Shown here: positions 21,469-32,800 of the stretch, piece by piece
How positions within the stretch are numbered: the first letter of the stretch is position 1
Layout: each line of letters begins with the position of its first letter
Source of the DNA: Takakia lepidozioides
Taxonomy: Eukaryota; Streptophyta; Takakiopsida; Takakiales; Takakiaceae
Reading direction: 5' to 3'
Length of the DNA stretch: 64,000 nucleotides
NCBI GenBank assembly: GCA_030704615.1
Contig: CM060731.1
Coordinates: 38,750,001 to 38,814,000 of the forward strand
The notes under the pieces: model-generated
The model's input: the letters and a program-made list of their open reading frames with translations, nothing else
Told to the model about the DNA's origin: nothing
Database searches by the model: none
Made by a program: the position numbers and the translations under genes

Positions 21469-23345
21469 GGGATCTGTCTACCCTCATTGGAGTATTTGCT
21501 ATTGGTGCAATCTGTTGTGTTGTGAAATGGTTGCATAAGGCCAGGCTGATGCTCCAGTTGCTTGGGCAGGCAAATTTCTCTTTAAATGTTTTTTGAGTTA
21601 TTCACTTGAAGGGCTTGTTGCTCCACTCCAATTTCGGCATGTCCAAAGCCACCAGCTATGGTAATTGGTCCTCCCCACAAACTGAATGGTACTAAAATGG
21701 AAGGACACACTAATGCGATTGCTCTTACCAGATCACAGATATGGTGCTAGTGGAGTTCCCAGGTTCAATGAGTTGCCTACCCTCTAAAAGACAGGGTTTG
21801 GAGAGACCCATTTAACTATTGTTCTGGGACCTGAGAATACATTTGAAAGAAGCTGTAGATGTGGTCTCTGCCCCCAAGGTTGAAGAAGTATAAGATTGGG
21901 TTATCAAGTGCAGCAGCACTTGCAGTGATTTCACTTATAGTAGATGCTCATTGTGTAAGAGTTGATTAATTTTAAATGTCATCTTCAACAGTTCATTTTT
22001 TCGTCGTCATTTATCTGACATGCCACGTCATGTCACGTTCAAAGTTGCCATGCACTGGCTGCGAACGTCACGTGTATATTGCCAATATCTGACATTCAAT
22101 AGTTGCCACATGAGTTTGCATAGGCAAACTTGACAATCCCACGGCCACAGCCAATGTGGTTGTCTACCAAGCTTCTATGACAATCCTGCCAAACAGGATT
22201 TTTCAAATACAACGGCTATGTTCGTCCCAGCAGGTGGACGTTGGAAGCAAAAGTCGAAATAAATCAGTCCTCCGCTCTTGCTTCCGGGCATGATTGTCTC
22301 TGAATGTTCGTCCCGCTCTGCCCCTATTTTCTTCAATTCCCAAATTAGTAGTAGGATGTCTTTATGCGACAGGCCCTCATGCATTCGGCGAACAAGTTGC
22401 CGACGTTCGCAATGGCGACAACCACAGATGGGAGACATTGTGGTAGAGTTGCAATTTACCATCGCAGGCAATACTCGCAGTGTCTCCCCGTTTCGAGCAG
22501 TTCTCTGCGACTTGCAATGGCTCAGACCGACAAGAGGAAGACAGAGGATCCTGGTTGTGAGGGATCGAGATGGTCAACGCCATGCTCGGCTCTTCCTCAT
22601 GACCTGTTGTTGTGGCGAATTGGTGGCATCCTACACCCATTCCTACACTGCACCTCCACAATATTATCTCCCTGATCGAATTCATCAGTTGCTCTTGCAC
22701 TCATTTGGGCCGGGAAATATCTTGCTGACTTTAACGCAGAATCGAAACAGGTTTTAGGTTGATGCACGGCAGTTCGACGGCAATGTAGAGCACCTACCTC
22801 CCGACCTGCACCAATATCTACAAGTCTTCACCAACCTCATGAATATAGACGTGTTATACCTTCATGTTCGTCATCTTGATCCAGCAATGAACAATGGGAT
22901 GTGGAGGGCAGACTCGCCACTCCTCATTCTTGACATGTTTTTAGAGGATTCGCAGGTTCGTGCCGTGGATGTGAACACAAGAAGATAATGGATGTTTACT
23001 TTTTTCTGATCTTGTCTTGCCACTTTGCTTCAAGCACTTAGTTTGAAGTCTGAAGTACAGCGTGTGCTTCTATGGGCTTTCGTGCCAAATTATTTCAGTC
23101 TAGCCAAAGTTCTTCCCAGAGTAACTTGTGCTCATATTTCTACAAAAAATATCTGCTTTACTTCCGCTTTGGAGACGCTGCAGCTCCTAACAGTCATTGT
23201 GACGTATCATTTGACATATATTCTTTTGAAAACAAATGTTTGTGTTCCACTCGCATCATGGTTCAGTGAGCAAAATTTCAGTCCCCCATGGTCTTCCCAT
23301 TTGAATCCCACACAGATTGTTTTTGGATAATGCTGCAATGGGAAA
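21465..23345. other. No gene identified
   Basis: Several frames of 65-160 codons exist on both strands (for example 22278-22757 plus and 22175-22471 minus), but they overlap, lack recognisable domains and have no supporting context. Nothing can be called. Confidence 0.45.
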
Positions 23346-23659
23346 TCGGCGCCGACTTGGCCCCAATTGCCAAAAAAATGCGACAGCCCATATTTTTAGG
23401 GTTTGCTTCGTGCTCCTTTTCTCCGCACTTTCAGCTTCACTTGCTGAAAGTTTCATTTTCCGTTTTCATTTTCTTTTCCTGCTGCATTTATTTGTACTTT
23501 GCAGGGGTGGATGGGTAATTCGGCGCCGATTTACACCCAGAATGTGCATATTTACACCCCGTGGAATTAGGCGGTGTAGTTTGTAATTCCGTCGAATGTG
23601 TGAATATACCCCTTCGATTCTCTTTTGCTCATGCTCATGGCCGGTTTGCTCACCGCTCA

Positions 23660-24400
23660 TGAGAAAACAATCCCCAGTCATGGCGGTCGCTCTATTTATA
23701 AAAATAAAAATAAAACGACCGCCATTACTGGCGGTCGCTCTATTTATAAAAATAAAAATAAAACGACCGCCATTACTGGCGGTCGCTCTATTTTGAAATA
23801 AATAATAAATAAAAGCAACCGCCACTAATGGCGGTCGCTGCATTTGAAAAAAAACAAAAATATACAAGCGACCGCTGTTACAGGCGGTCGATCTATGCAA
23901 AAAAATAAAAATTAATAGCGACCGTCGTTACTGGCGGTTGTTGCATTTAAAAAAAAAAAAAAAATAACGACCGCCATTACTGGTAGTCGCTCTATTCAAA
24001 AACAAATAAAAATAAAAGTGATCGCCAGTAATGGCGGTCGATGAATTTAAAAAACTAAAAAAAAAAAACGACAGCCGGTAACGGCGGTCGCTCTATTTAG
24101 AAAAATAAAAAATAAAATTCTGCGTTTAAAATAAATAAAATTTTCCAAGCAATAAAACAAGCAAAAACAAAAAAATTAAAGCGACCGCGAGTAATGGCGG
24201 TCGCTGCGTTTACAGAAAATAAAAAGAAAAAACGTCCGCTTCATTTACAAAACAAATTAAATGGAAGCGACAGCCACTGACGGTCGCTCCATTCAAATAA
24301 TAATATAATTGCAAGGGACCGCCGATTCTTTTAATATAATCGAATATTTGGGAGCGACGGTCGCTCCATTTTCAAGCAAAAAAAACCAATTCCATGCGAC
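23660..24400. repeat. Hairpin array 1: GC-rich palindromes in A/T spacers
   Basis: About a dozen units of roughly 50-65 bp. Each contains a palindrome such as GCGACCGCC, a 6-base centre (ATTACT or AGTAAT) and GGCGGTCGC, followed by a spacer of A and T (AAAATAAAAATAAAA-like). The first units are nearly identical and later ones decay. Every unit could fold into a 9-bp GC-rich stem. I see no open frame of any meaning. Confidence 0.85.
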
Positions 24401-24572
24401 CGCCATGACACCTACAACCGACAACCGACAACTGACAATTTTCTGCAGAGTTATACGCATTGGCACAATTGTTTCTCATTACAAAAGCAAAACACCACTG
24501 AACACAAACATGAGCAAATGACGATGCCGCCTTCGCGGACATTTTGGGTGGTATACACAATGACAACATCTT

Positions 24573-25161
24573 TTATTTCCCAAGACATACACAACTACAA
24601 ATACTTGATGCTCCGATGGCCTGAAAATCCGAGTCACCCTCGACTTCACCACCATTGCCATGATTAGTGCTGGAATCGTCCTCCTTATTCGACTTCCCAT
24701 GTCCAAGCTTTTGAACCTGCAAGCGACCTCGAACCACATTTAGTTCTCTCTGAGGTCGATTCTCACTCCGGTCTTGAATACCATCCACAGTATCTGGTCT
24801 GTTTGTGGGCCGATCGTCTACAAAAAGCTGGATTGTTCTCTGTCGTTTATGGAGTTAGGACGCATTCGAAGGTGGTATCGAAGAAGGTCTCGGAAAGGGT
24901 TGTGCCTGAGATGGATCGACATTAGATGGTATGGCATGTGAGGAACCATGGGTTTGCTGCGCAACACGTCGGTTAAGGTGGAATTAATTCTCCCAAAATT
25001 GTCATTCAACGACATCCATGTCCGATTCTCCAATGCTTTTGACAATCGCCATACAGTTGTAATGACAATGTCCATCTCTCTTGCAACATTATCGACATCA
25101 GACATGGTATCAGATTGAATTGCGACCCTCGAACATTCTCCAGTTTTTACTACTGATTCAC
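24573..25161 (-). pseudogene. Unidentified degenerate coding remnant
   Basis: Minus-strand frames 25161-24818 and 24788-24573 look protein-like: VAREMDIVITTVWRLSKAL and LNDNFGRINSTLTDVLRSKP, then VDDRPTNRPDTVDGIQDR and a hydrophilic tail. A stop at 24818 and a frameshift separate the parts. The solo LTR at 25162 cuts the upstream end. I do not recognise the family. A transposon-encoded or Myb/SANT-associated protein is possible but unsupported. Confidence 0.3.
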
Positions 25162-25874
25162 TGTATCGCGGCCCTTTGTCTCGAGGGCAGGGGGTCGGGA
25201 CACAAGAGGGGCTGTCCCTGTAGTGGGGGCAGTGGCAACAATAGGTACGGGAGCCGAAGCACCAAAGCACTCAAGGAGGCGGAGGCGCTCACTAGGTGGA
25301 GCCCCGCACACCGGGTTGCGGTGGGGGTGGTTCCACGAGGGGTGGTGGTAGCTTAGTGGGTCTTAGTGGGGGTGACATATGACTCACCATGGGGCGGAGA
25401 CCTTGTGGTGGGAGTCGTGGGGAGCTTGGGACTCATCACGATCCAATGAGGCCGTGGTGGGTGGGCTAAAACTCACCGCGACTCATCACCGGGAATCGAG
25501 GATCTTCGTGGTGGTTCGTTATAAAATGACTGGGTTGTTTGTGAAACCCCCGCGGACAGTCACAAAAGTATATATAGGGAGTAGTAACCCCGAGAACGGT
25601 GCAAGCCCGTTGGTGACCGAAAGCTAGTGCGTGTGAGCCGGAAAGCGACCAAGGTGTGGGGAGCTATTCTGGATTGCCATCTACCAAAGGGAATTTCCAC
25701 TAGGCCCAAAGTGACATCTGGAGGGTCTTTTGGAGGAGCAAAGGGGGATCGTTATGTCCCGGTGAGTAGCCGAAGCTCCGAGTTGGCTCGGCGGCCAGTT
25801 TGGGAATTAGGCGCGTGCATCAAAGCGAGTAACTATGACTTGAAGGGGAGCTTACCGAAGTGAGGTGCGTGACA
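25162..25874 (+). mobile_element. Solo LTR of the TGTCGCG family, opposite orientation
   Basis: 713 bp matching the reverse complement of the other LTRs from TGTATCGCGGCCCTTTG to GAGGTGCGTGACA, so its element orientation is plus. No internal element sequence follows on either side, as expected after LTR-LTR recombination. Both ends have mutations (extra bases near 25165, T for C near 25870), and it is more diverged than TE1 and TE2, hence older. The flanking target duplication is not clear. Confidence 0.85.
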
Positions 25875-26259
25875 CACTGGCGAAAGAGAGAATATTATTG
25901 ACCCGAAACCAACTACTTTGGTATCCTCCCCAAGTAGTACCTCTATCTGAATAAATGCCCGTACGTTTTACCCATAATAGTTTTTAAAAGCTAATTTTCT
26001 AGAATAAAATGATTGTGGAAGCTAGAGGAGGGCTTCTGGGAGTATTCTGCAACGACTTCATAGAAATCACGGCAAAAAATACACCCCGCCTAGCCAATGG
26101 CCTCCTTCTCCACGTGACTACTTGTCGTAGAATGCACACTAAGTTGTGTGGAGAGGAAATGATGGGAGAATGAGCCTCCCTTGGCTTATACCCTTACCCC
26201 CCGCCCTCCCCATTCATCGGGCCACTCTGTCATAATGACAGGGGCCACCTATGTATAGG
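25875..26259. other. No gene seen
   Basis: Unique sequence between the solo LTR and hairpin array 2. No recognisable feature. Confidence 0.5.
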
Positions 26260-27715
26260 TTGACCGCCTATACTTGGGTAAACTCCTTCATTTTCAAAAA
26301 TAAAAATAAAAGAAGCGACCGTCGGTAATGGCTGTCGCTTCATTTTGAAAAAAAAATAGTTTAAGCGACTGCCGGTAATGCCGGTCGCTTCATTTACAAA
26401 AAAAATAAATAGAAGCGACCGCCAGTAATGGAGGTCACTTTTATTTTTTTTCAAAAAGAAAGAGAAGCGACCTCAATATTGGCGGCCACTTTCATTTAAA
26501 ATAAATAAATAGAAGAGACCGCAATATTGGCGGTCGCTTCATATTTAAAGAATAAAAACATAAAAGCGACTGCAATATTGGCGGTTGCTTCATATATTTA
26601 AAAATAATATACTAATAAAATTTATCAGGGCCACTGTCCCCTGTTCTATGACAAAAACAAAAAACGATCCCAATGTTGGCGGTCGCTTCATATTGTTTTT
26701 AAGAAAAAATAATAAAATTTATCAAGGCCTTTGTCCCCCTGTTCTGCCCAAAAAAAAAAAAAACGACCGTAATATTGGCGATCGCTTCAATTATTTTAAA
26801 TATAAAAATTAATAAAATTCATCAGGGTCTCTGTCCCCCGTTCTACCCAAAAAAAAAAAAAAAAAAAGGGACCACTATATTGGCGGTCATTTCATATTTA
26901 AGAAAAATAAAGTCGTCCGTTGGCGGTCGATTCATAATTAAAAATAAAACATTAAAGCGACCGCAATATTGGCGGTGACCTTATATTTAAAAAAAACATA
27001 GAAGCGACTACAATATGGAACACACTAGACATAGGATGGGAGTTGAATGCGCGCGTGCCAGCCTGCCGGTTCGGTCGTCGGGCCCTGCCGGAGCCGGGAC
27101 CCACGGGGGCCGCGGGGGTGGGGATTTGACGGCGGGCCCATCGGGGCCCTCCGTTAGCTCCGGGGATCATACCGGCAAGCTTCGCACGCGCGCATTCAAC
27201 TCCCATCCTATGTCTAGTGTTAATAGTGGCTGTGGTTTTTTAAATGAGGGGACCGCAATATTGGCCAATATTGACATACTTTTGGTCATATATGTTGCTT
27301 TAAAATGAGGCGACCGCAATATTGGTGGTCGCTTTATTATTAGAAATAGAAAATTAAAGCGACCACTATATTGGCAGTCACTTCAATTTAAAAAATTGAA
27401 AGTAAAACCGACCAAACTATTGACGATCGCTTCATTTTTTAAAATAAAACAATTAAAACGACCGCCAATATTGGCGGTCGCTTCATTTTTAAAAACAAAA
27501 CAATTAAAACAACCGCCAATATTGGCGGTCGCTTTTGTTTTTTTTAGAAAAAAAAACGACCACAATATTGATGGTTATTTTTAATTTAAAAGATGAAAAA
27601 TAATGAAAATGATCAAAATACTGGCGATAGTTTTATATTTAAAAATAAAATAAAAACAACTGTAATATTGGCGGTCGCTTCATATTTAAAAATAAAAAAG
27701 TGGTGGTCGTATTTA
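26260..27715. repeat. Hairpin array 2
   Basis: About twenty units with the same arms as array 1 (GCGACCGC and GGCGGTCGC) but a different centre, typically AATATT, and A/T-rich spacers. Between 26610 and 26860 a roughly 100-bp sub-repeat containing ATAAAATTTATCAGGG-like and CTGTCCCC-like text occurs three times. A GC-rich MITE is inserted at 27022-27220. Confidence 0.85.
27022..27220. mobile_element. 199-bp MITE with perfect 37-bp terminal inverted repeats
   Basis: The 37-bp left end (27022-27058, starting ACACTAGACATAGGATGGG) and the reverse complement of 27184-27220 are identical. The interior is strongly GC-rich, unlike the A/T-rich array around it. The ends begin (A)CACTAG, which recalls CACTA elements, but I see no 3-bp target duplication (flanks AAC and TAA). 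Class assignment is open. It carries no coding sequence. Confidence 0.85.
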
Positions 27716-27879
27716 ATTTAATTTTTTTCATTACTTATCTGCCACCGCCACCGTGTTGGCGACGTCGCTGCTTAAGTGGCATTTTTTTACCTAGAAGTTT
27801 TTTTACTCGAATACCGCCTAAACCTGACGTGACGTAGGTACCGTCAGCATCAGGTCTGACGCGACCTGACGCTGATGAA

Positions 27880-29470
27880 TAGAAACTGACCATCAGGCTT
27901 TGAAGTACTTGACCACGCAATCCCATTTGAGCCAGAGGCAGATTCGGTGGTCAGAACTGCTTCAACAGTCCCATTATAACCTACAGTATGTCAAAGGAAG
28001 GGAAAATGTGATTGTTGATGCACTTTCTAGGAGACCATTACAAGTTAATGTTGTCTCATGTATCAGTAACACTATATGGGTCCGTATGAGATCGATGGAT
28101 TTTTCAAGGAACTATTTGAGAGTTTGTCTCGTGACCAGAGGACTTCCATTGAAAAAGAGAAATATCGGTCATACCTCTTGAGAGATGAGGTGGTGTTTTA
28201 TAACGGTCGGTTGTGTGTCCTCATGATCCCAGACCTAAGATTGTGAATTATTCATGATAGTCATAATGTTCCAATCTCAGGATACCTGGGCTTTCAAAAG
28301 ACCTACAACGTCAATACAGAAGCACTACTTCTGGCCGGGTATGAAAAGAGAAATCAAAGATTATGTGCAGAGATTCCTCTGTCAGGTTTCAAAGTCAGAA
28401 AGAGTCAGAGCTCCTGGATTGTTGCAACCTCTATCTGTTCATGTATGGAATTGGGAATCCATCAGCATGGATTTTATTGTTGCTTTGCCCAGGACCAGAA
28501 ATGGTGGTTGTAAATAGGCTATCTAAAATAGCCAATTTGTTACCTATAAGGATGAGTGCTACGACATCTGATGTTGCATCCTTATTTATGAAAGAGATAT
28601 TCAAGCTTCATGGTCTGCTTCGTGAAATTATTTGTGACAATGATTCAAAGTTTACAAGTCGCTTTTGGGCTGACTTGTTCAAGAAATTAGGAACCAAGGT
28701 GAGGCTAAACAAACTATTACCCAGAAACAGATGCCCAAACAGAAAGAACCAACCGTACAATTGAAGAAATGTTAAGGATGTATGTTGGTGAGAGACAGTC
28801 CTCTGGGGAAGAGTATCTGTACTTGGTGGAATTTGCCTATAACAAGCATTTTTACAGTGCCATTGGCATGAGTCCATTTGAAGCCTTGTATAGACGAGAT
28901 TGTTTAGTTCCTGCTTCGTTTGTTACACCACCATCAAATGTGCAAAGTGTAAATGATAGAATCAAAGAAATGCGCTCTGTACTAGATCTGGTGAAGTGTA
29001 GTATGCAGGGTGCACAGGAACGGGCCAAGTTCTTTGCTGACAAGCATAAGACTTTTCGTGAGTTTTCTGTTGGTGATATATTGGTGTTCTTGAAGGTTAC
29101 ACCAAAAAAAAGCAATTTAACACTTGACAAGTGTTATAAGCTTTCATCAAGATTTGGGTGGCCCATTCAAGATCCTAGAACGTCATGGTAAAGTGACATA
29201 TGAATTAGATCTACCTCCCACGTGGAAGATTCACAAGGTTTTCCCTGTCAACCTTCTCCGGAAATATATGTGAGACCCGTCATATATCTTGCCCACGTGC
29301 CTCAAGCTATACACGATGGTCAGTTAATAGTTGAATCTGAAAAAGTTCTAGAAACTCGAGTGAAATACAGGTGCGCAACTGATCTTGCAAAGAACATTTG
29401 ATTGAATGGTTGCACTACCCAGAGACAGAGGCTACGTGGGAGAAATAAGGTGAATTGAAATTGAACTATC
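27880..29470 (+). pseudogene. Degenerate Ty3/gypsy pol 3' half
   Basis: Starts within RNase H (LKYLTTQSHLSQRQIRWSEL, then VKGRENVIVDALSRRP near 27900-28040). The integrase finger follows in broken form (QKHYFWPGMKREIKDYV near 28310). The catalytic core has ISMDFIVALPRTRNGG near 28460 and a REIICDNDSKFTSRFW segment near 28620. The C-terminal part runs from GEEYLYLVEFAYNKHFYSAI at 28800 to about 29190, and a chromodomain-like end with HLIEWLHYP lies near 29400. Each block is in a different frame, and stops are present throughout. It leads directly into a polypurine tract and LTR, so it is the 3' half of one plus-strand element. Confidence 0.8.
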
Positions 29471-29504
29471 CTTCATTTTCTGTCATTGACGACAATGACC
29501 TGCC

Positions 29505-29519
29505 TTTGGAGGGGGAGCT
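29505..29519 (+). promoter_or_regulatory. Polypurine tract
   Basis: TTTGGAGGGGGAGCT lies immediately before the LTR start, the usual plus-strand primer of reverse transcription. Confidence 0.7.
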
Positions 29520-30060
29520 TGTTAGGTGCCAATAGAACTCAAACTGGAACTGTGAATCAATTCGCAAATGCAGAAGGCAACCGCTGAAGTTTCGTCAAGT
29601 ACTGACACACACCCGCGGGCGATAAATTGGGCAAGTTTGTAAGTCTCAAAAGGCTAGGGATTCGAGATGTGGAAAAGGAGAACCAGGGAAGATGGCCAAG
29701 AAGATTGTGCTGTAGATTTTTGGGCAAGTGATATGGAATTGAGGAGATAATGTATAGAGAATAAGGCACGGTGTGGTGGCTAGGTGGACCGGGAGTGTTC
29801 CCCGATACTGTGCAGTTAGAGTTAGTCGAAGTAGAGATAGTTGCGGGTTTCTCTTGCTATTAGGAACTAGAACTAAGAGCGTCTCTTTTGTACAGAGTCA
29901 ACCCTCGTAAATCAAGCCAACAGAGCTTTGAATTGGAATGAGATCAAATTGAGTTGGGTTCCTGTCACGGTTGAGAACTGGGCTGAATCATACTTATGTT
30001 ACGATTGAAAGCTAGTGAGCATCGTGATAGGTAGTCTGCCTTGGGAAGGCGGGGCCAACA
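29520..30060 (+). mobile_element. 3' LTR of the second gypsy family
   Basis: 541 bp starting TGTTAGG and ending GCCAACA, so ends are TGTT and AACA. It is preceded by pol and a polypurine tract. Its first about 230 bp match 798-1038. No matching 5' LTR or target duplication is found for this copy in the window. Confidence 0.75.
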
Positions 30061-31056
30061 AAAACACGCAAATCACAATTTACAAATATCCTTTGAGTAG
30101 TTATTGCATTTGTGCCAAACAGTCTTAAATTCAAACCTTGTCCAATTTAACGGCATTGGAAATTTACGGGGCAAAATCACAACCATGCAAAAATGGATAA
30201 TTAGTCATCCGGCAGCCTTTTGAAACATCGGAGGACCGAGGTCTTGGAAATTTTATTTGAGATTACTGGAGGGAAAAAGAAATTAAAAGCCTCCAGAAAG
30301 CCATAAGGCGTACAGAAATAATAGAACCAAGAATGCTCCCTTTAAAAAAAAGAAAAAAGAGGACCGCAAAGAAACACCACAAAATTCCTGGATGGCCCAG
30401 TAGACCCAACAATCACCAGAATACTGGCGAATGCTGGGTGGAGAAGAGACTGAATGGAGACTGGAGAGTCCCTTCTCAATGTATTTCCAGGGCCTCCATC
30501 GACTGTTCTCTAAACAAAATAAAAAAAACAAAAAAAAACAAAAAAGAATGGAGAGTAAGCGGACAACACAGACACTAACTGCGTGCAATCAGCAAACCTG
30601 AAAGATTTCAGAGGAGCCAAGGAGGCTGTCTGAGAACGGAGTCCCTTGCAAGTGGTGGCTGTCAAACCTTCTGGAATGCCAATGAAATTAGGTGACAACA
30701 CGAAACATTTTGCAGTTTTGAATTCTGGGGTCGCTGTGTTGTGTGCATCGTAAGATCCAGGCTTAGAATGCAGACAGAAACCAATCTAGTCTGGTCGAAG
30801 AAGCAAGAACGCACAGGGGATGGCAGACAAGGGCTGCAATTGGGAAAGTTGGCATGTAGGTGAATGCTGGAGCATGCAACAGCGCTTGCAGGAGTACTTT
30901 AAAGATCCTGCATGGTGGGACTACATCGTTGACAATGTGAGCTTTCTTCATGTAAGATTTGAAGGAGTTTTCATGGAGGGAGTTTGACTGACTCTGGTAC
31001 TATAATGTTTTGTGGACTGGATTGTACACTTGGTTGTTGAGTGAAGTTAGAATCCC
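30061..31056. other. No gene seen
   Basis: A/T-rich tracts (for example 30510-30550) and short overlapping frames without recognisable domains. Confidence 0.5.
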
Positions 31057-31254
31057 GACAGGCATTACCTGTTGGGCAAGAAGTTTATGTTCTATGTGGA
31101 TCACCAGGCTCTTATATACCTGGTAAACAAACCTCTGATAAGCGGAAGAATAGCAAGATGGTCAATAATCTTGCACGAGTTTGAGTTCGAGGTTGTTTAC
31201 AAGCCTGGGAGACTGCATCTTGTGGCGGATCACTTGTCAAGGTTATCATTCTGA
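31057..31254 (+). pseudogene. Isolated Ty3/gypsy RNase H fragment
   Basis: One open stretch encodes GKKFMFYVDHQALIYLVNKP, then GRIARWSIILHEFEFEVVY and the KPGRLHLVADHLSRL end typical of gypsy RNase H. Neighbouring pol domains are absent. It differs from both other gypsy families here. Confidence 0.7.
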
Positions 31255-32489
31255 AAAAACCGTTTATTGTCAGTGTTTTCAGTATCGTAGGTTGTGCTTC
31301 CTAAGCAGGGCATGGAAGTATGAAGTGCAAGGTCTTTTCCCTAGAGTTTGCAAGTCACTTGGGAGGGTTGATGGTTGTGGCCTGGTTTGGTTTATTCTGT
31401 GGCTGCTCAGCTGCTCCTTTTCACCTCATTAGCCTGGTTGCCACTTGTAAGTTGGGACTTGTTTGCGATAGAGCCCAGAGTGTGAATGTTGTTGAAGCTA
31501 CTAGCACTCCTGAAAGGAACCTGTCAAAGTGTTGATGCTCTTCTAGTGTCTGGCATAAAGGTCAACATGGAGCATGGAAGAGCAATGGCGGAAGTTCTTA
31601 GGAGGATCGGTTTGGTCATAGGAGGTTGTCTTTAAACTATGGCTGTTCAGCTGCACAGTGATTTTTTCACAGAGCAATCCAAGATCTCCGGACTATAAAC
31701 ATAAGCAGCGGACACAAGAAGTCCTTTGGATCGAGGGTTGGTTGAGTGCTCCTTGGGTGAGGGAAAGCTAGCTACTTTGAGAATACACGTTCAAGGACAA
31801 TGTGGTGAGGGCACCTTCTTCAACAGTTTTTTGGCTTGCTTTGTCCTCTTATCAGATTCACCCCTATTTTTTCATGTCAATGTTAACTCAATGGGTGGAT
31901 CTATAATGTTACTGCCAATGGGGTATAGGCAAATATTTGAAAACCAACAACAGAGACGAGGAAAAGCTTTGGAAGGAGTATTTTTTGAACCCGAAGTCAA
32001 TGGTGGGACAATCGAGGCAACAAGGTGAATGTCTGTTTTACCTTGCAGAAGACAGAAAGATGCATTGAAAAGCTTCTTTGCAAATTGTCATCTTCCCTCT
32101 CTCCCCAACACATTTTGGAAGTCTTGTCAGCAATTGAGCCTAGGAACTACTGTGTGGTAAGTAGGGTTGGGGTGTCTGCTACCTAAATTTTAGGTTGTCA
32201 TTATCAGCTGCTAGCAACAAGGGGGAGGATCTGTGTTATTGTTGCCGAGCCAGGGATGGAGTCAGCCCTAATTCATCCAAGAGGGCCGGATTTAGCGCAA
32301 GAGTACCAATGAGGCCCTGTTGATTGGTAGCTACAAGAAACCTGCATGGGTAGATGGTCAACTGGAAGCAGCAGCGGCAGCACAGTTGATGACATCAGGC
32401 ACCTTCACCATGACCACTGATTCGGAGACAGGACCAAGAGAAGGAGTCTACAAGATATCTTCTGGCACTTCTGGGCATGTAAGGACAAT
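31255..32489. other. No gene identified
   Basis: Short frames only. A short translated stretch near 32315 (LIGSYKKPAWVDGQLEAAA) looks protein-like but cannot be assigned. Confidence 0.4.
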
Positions 32490-32800
32490 GTAGCATCGTA
32501 GATGCGCACCAGGTGTTCAACAAAATCCCTGCATGAAATTTGGTAATATTGGCAGGGTTCACCAAGCATGGGTGTGGTAAGAATGCCTTGGAGACATATG
32601 AGCAAATGATGCAGGAAGGGGTGAAGCCTAACCAGGTCACGGTTGTTTGCATTTGCAAGGCATGTGCAACCCTGGCAGCCCTTGACAAGGGCAAAGAGGT
32701 TTGTGCTGACATAGAATTGTACCAAATATGATTCTGAACCATGCCCTTGTGGACATGTATGCCAAATGCGGGAGCCTCAAGGATGCAAAGGTTGAACTTT
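32490..32800 (+). pseudogene. Pentatricopeptide-repeat (PPR) protein fragment
   Basis: Three PPR pieces in changing frames: DAHQVFNKIP near 32500, then AGFTKHGCGKNALETYEQMM followed by QEGVKPNQVTVVCICKACA near 32560-32670, then NHALVDMYAKCGSLKDAK near 32735-32790. These are hallmarks of PLS-class PPR proteins, which bind organelle RNA for editing or processing. Stops (near 32535 and 32731) and at least one frameshift, and the absence of further repeats or an E/DYW tail, mark it as a short dead copy. No intact PPR gene is in the window. Confidence 0.75.

Noticed and set aside
22175-22757. Overlapping frames on both strands as genes
   Set aside because: No domain, no codon signal and mutual overlap. 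Nothing beyond chance openness.
25157-25880. Target-site duplication for the solo LTR (CACTG-like flanks)
   Set aside because: Candidate bases overlap the LTR end and do not match cleanly on both sides.
23660-27715. CRISPR array reading of the hairpin repeats
   Set aside because: Spacers are low-complexity A/T and similar to each other, palindromes vary in centre, there are no cas genes, and the context is a plant nuclear genome.
798-30060. The gypsy 5' fragment (798-1660) and 3' fragment (27880-30060) as two halves of one element split by nested insertions
   Set aside because: They share LTR sequence and orientation, but flanking five-base sequences do not match, the middle of gag-pol is missing, and the degree of decay differs. 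Two separate copies are simpler.
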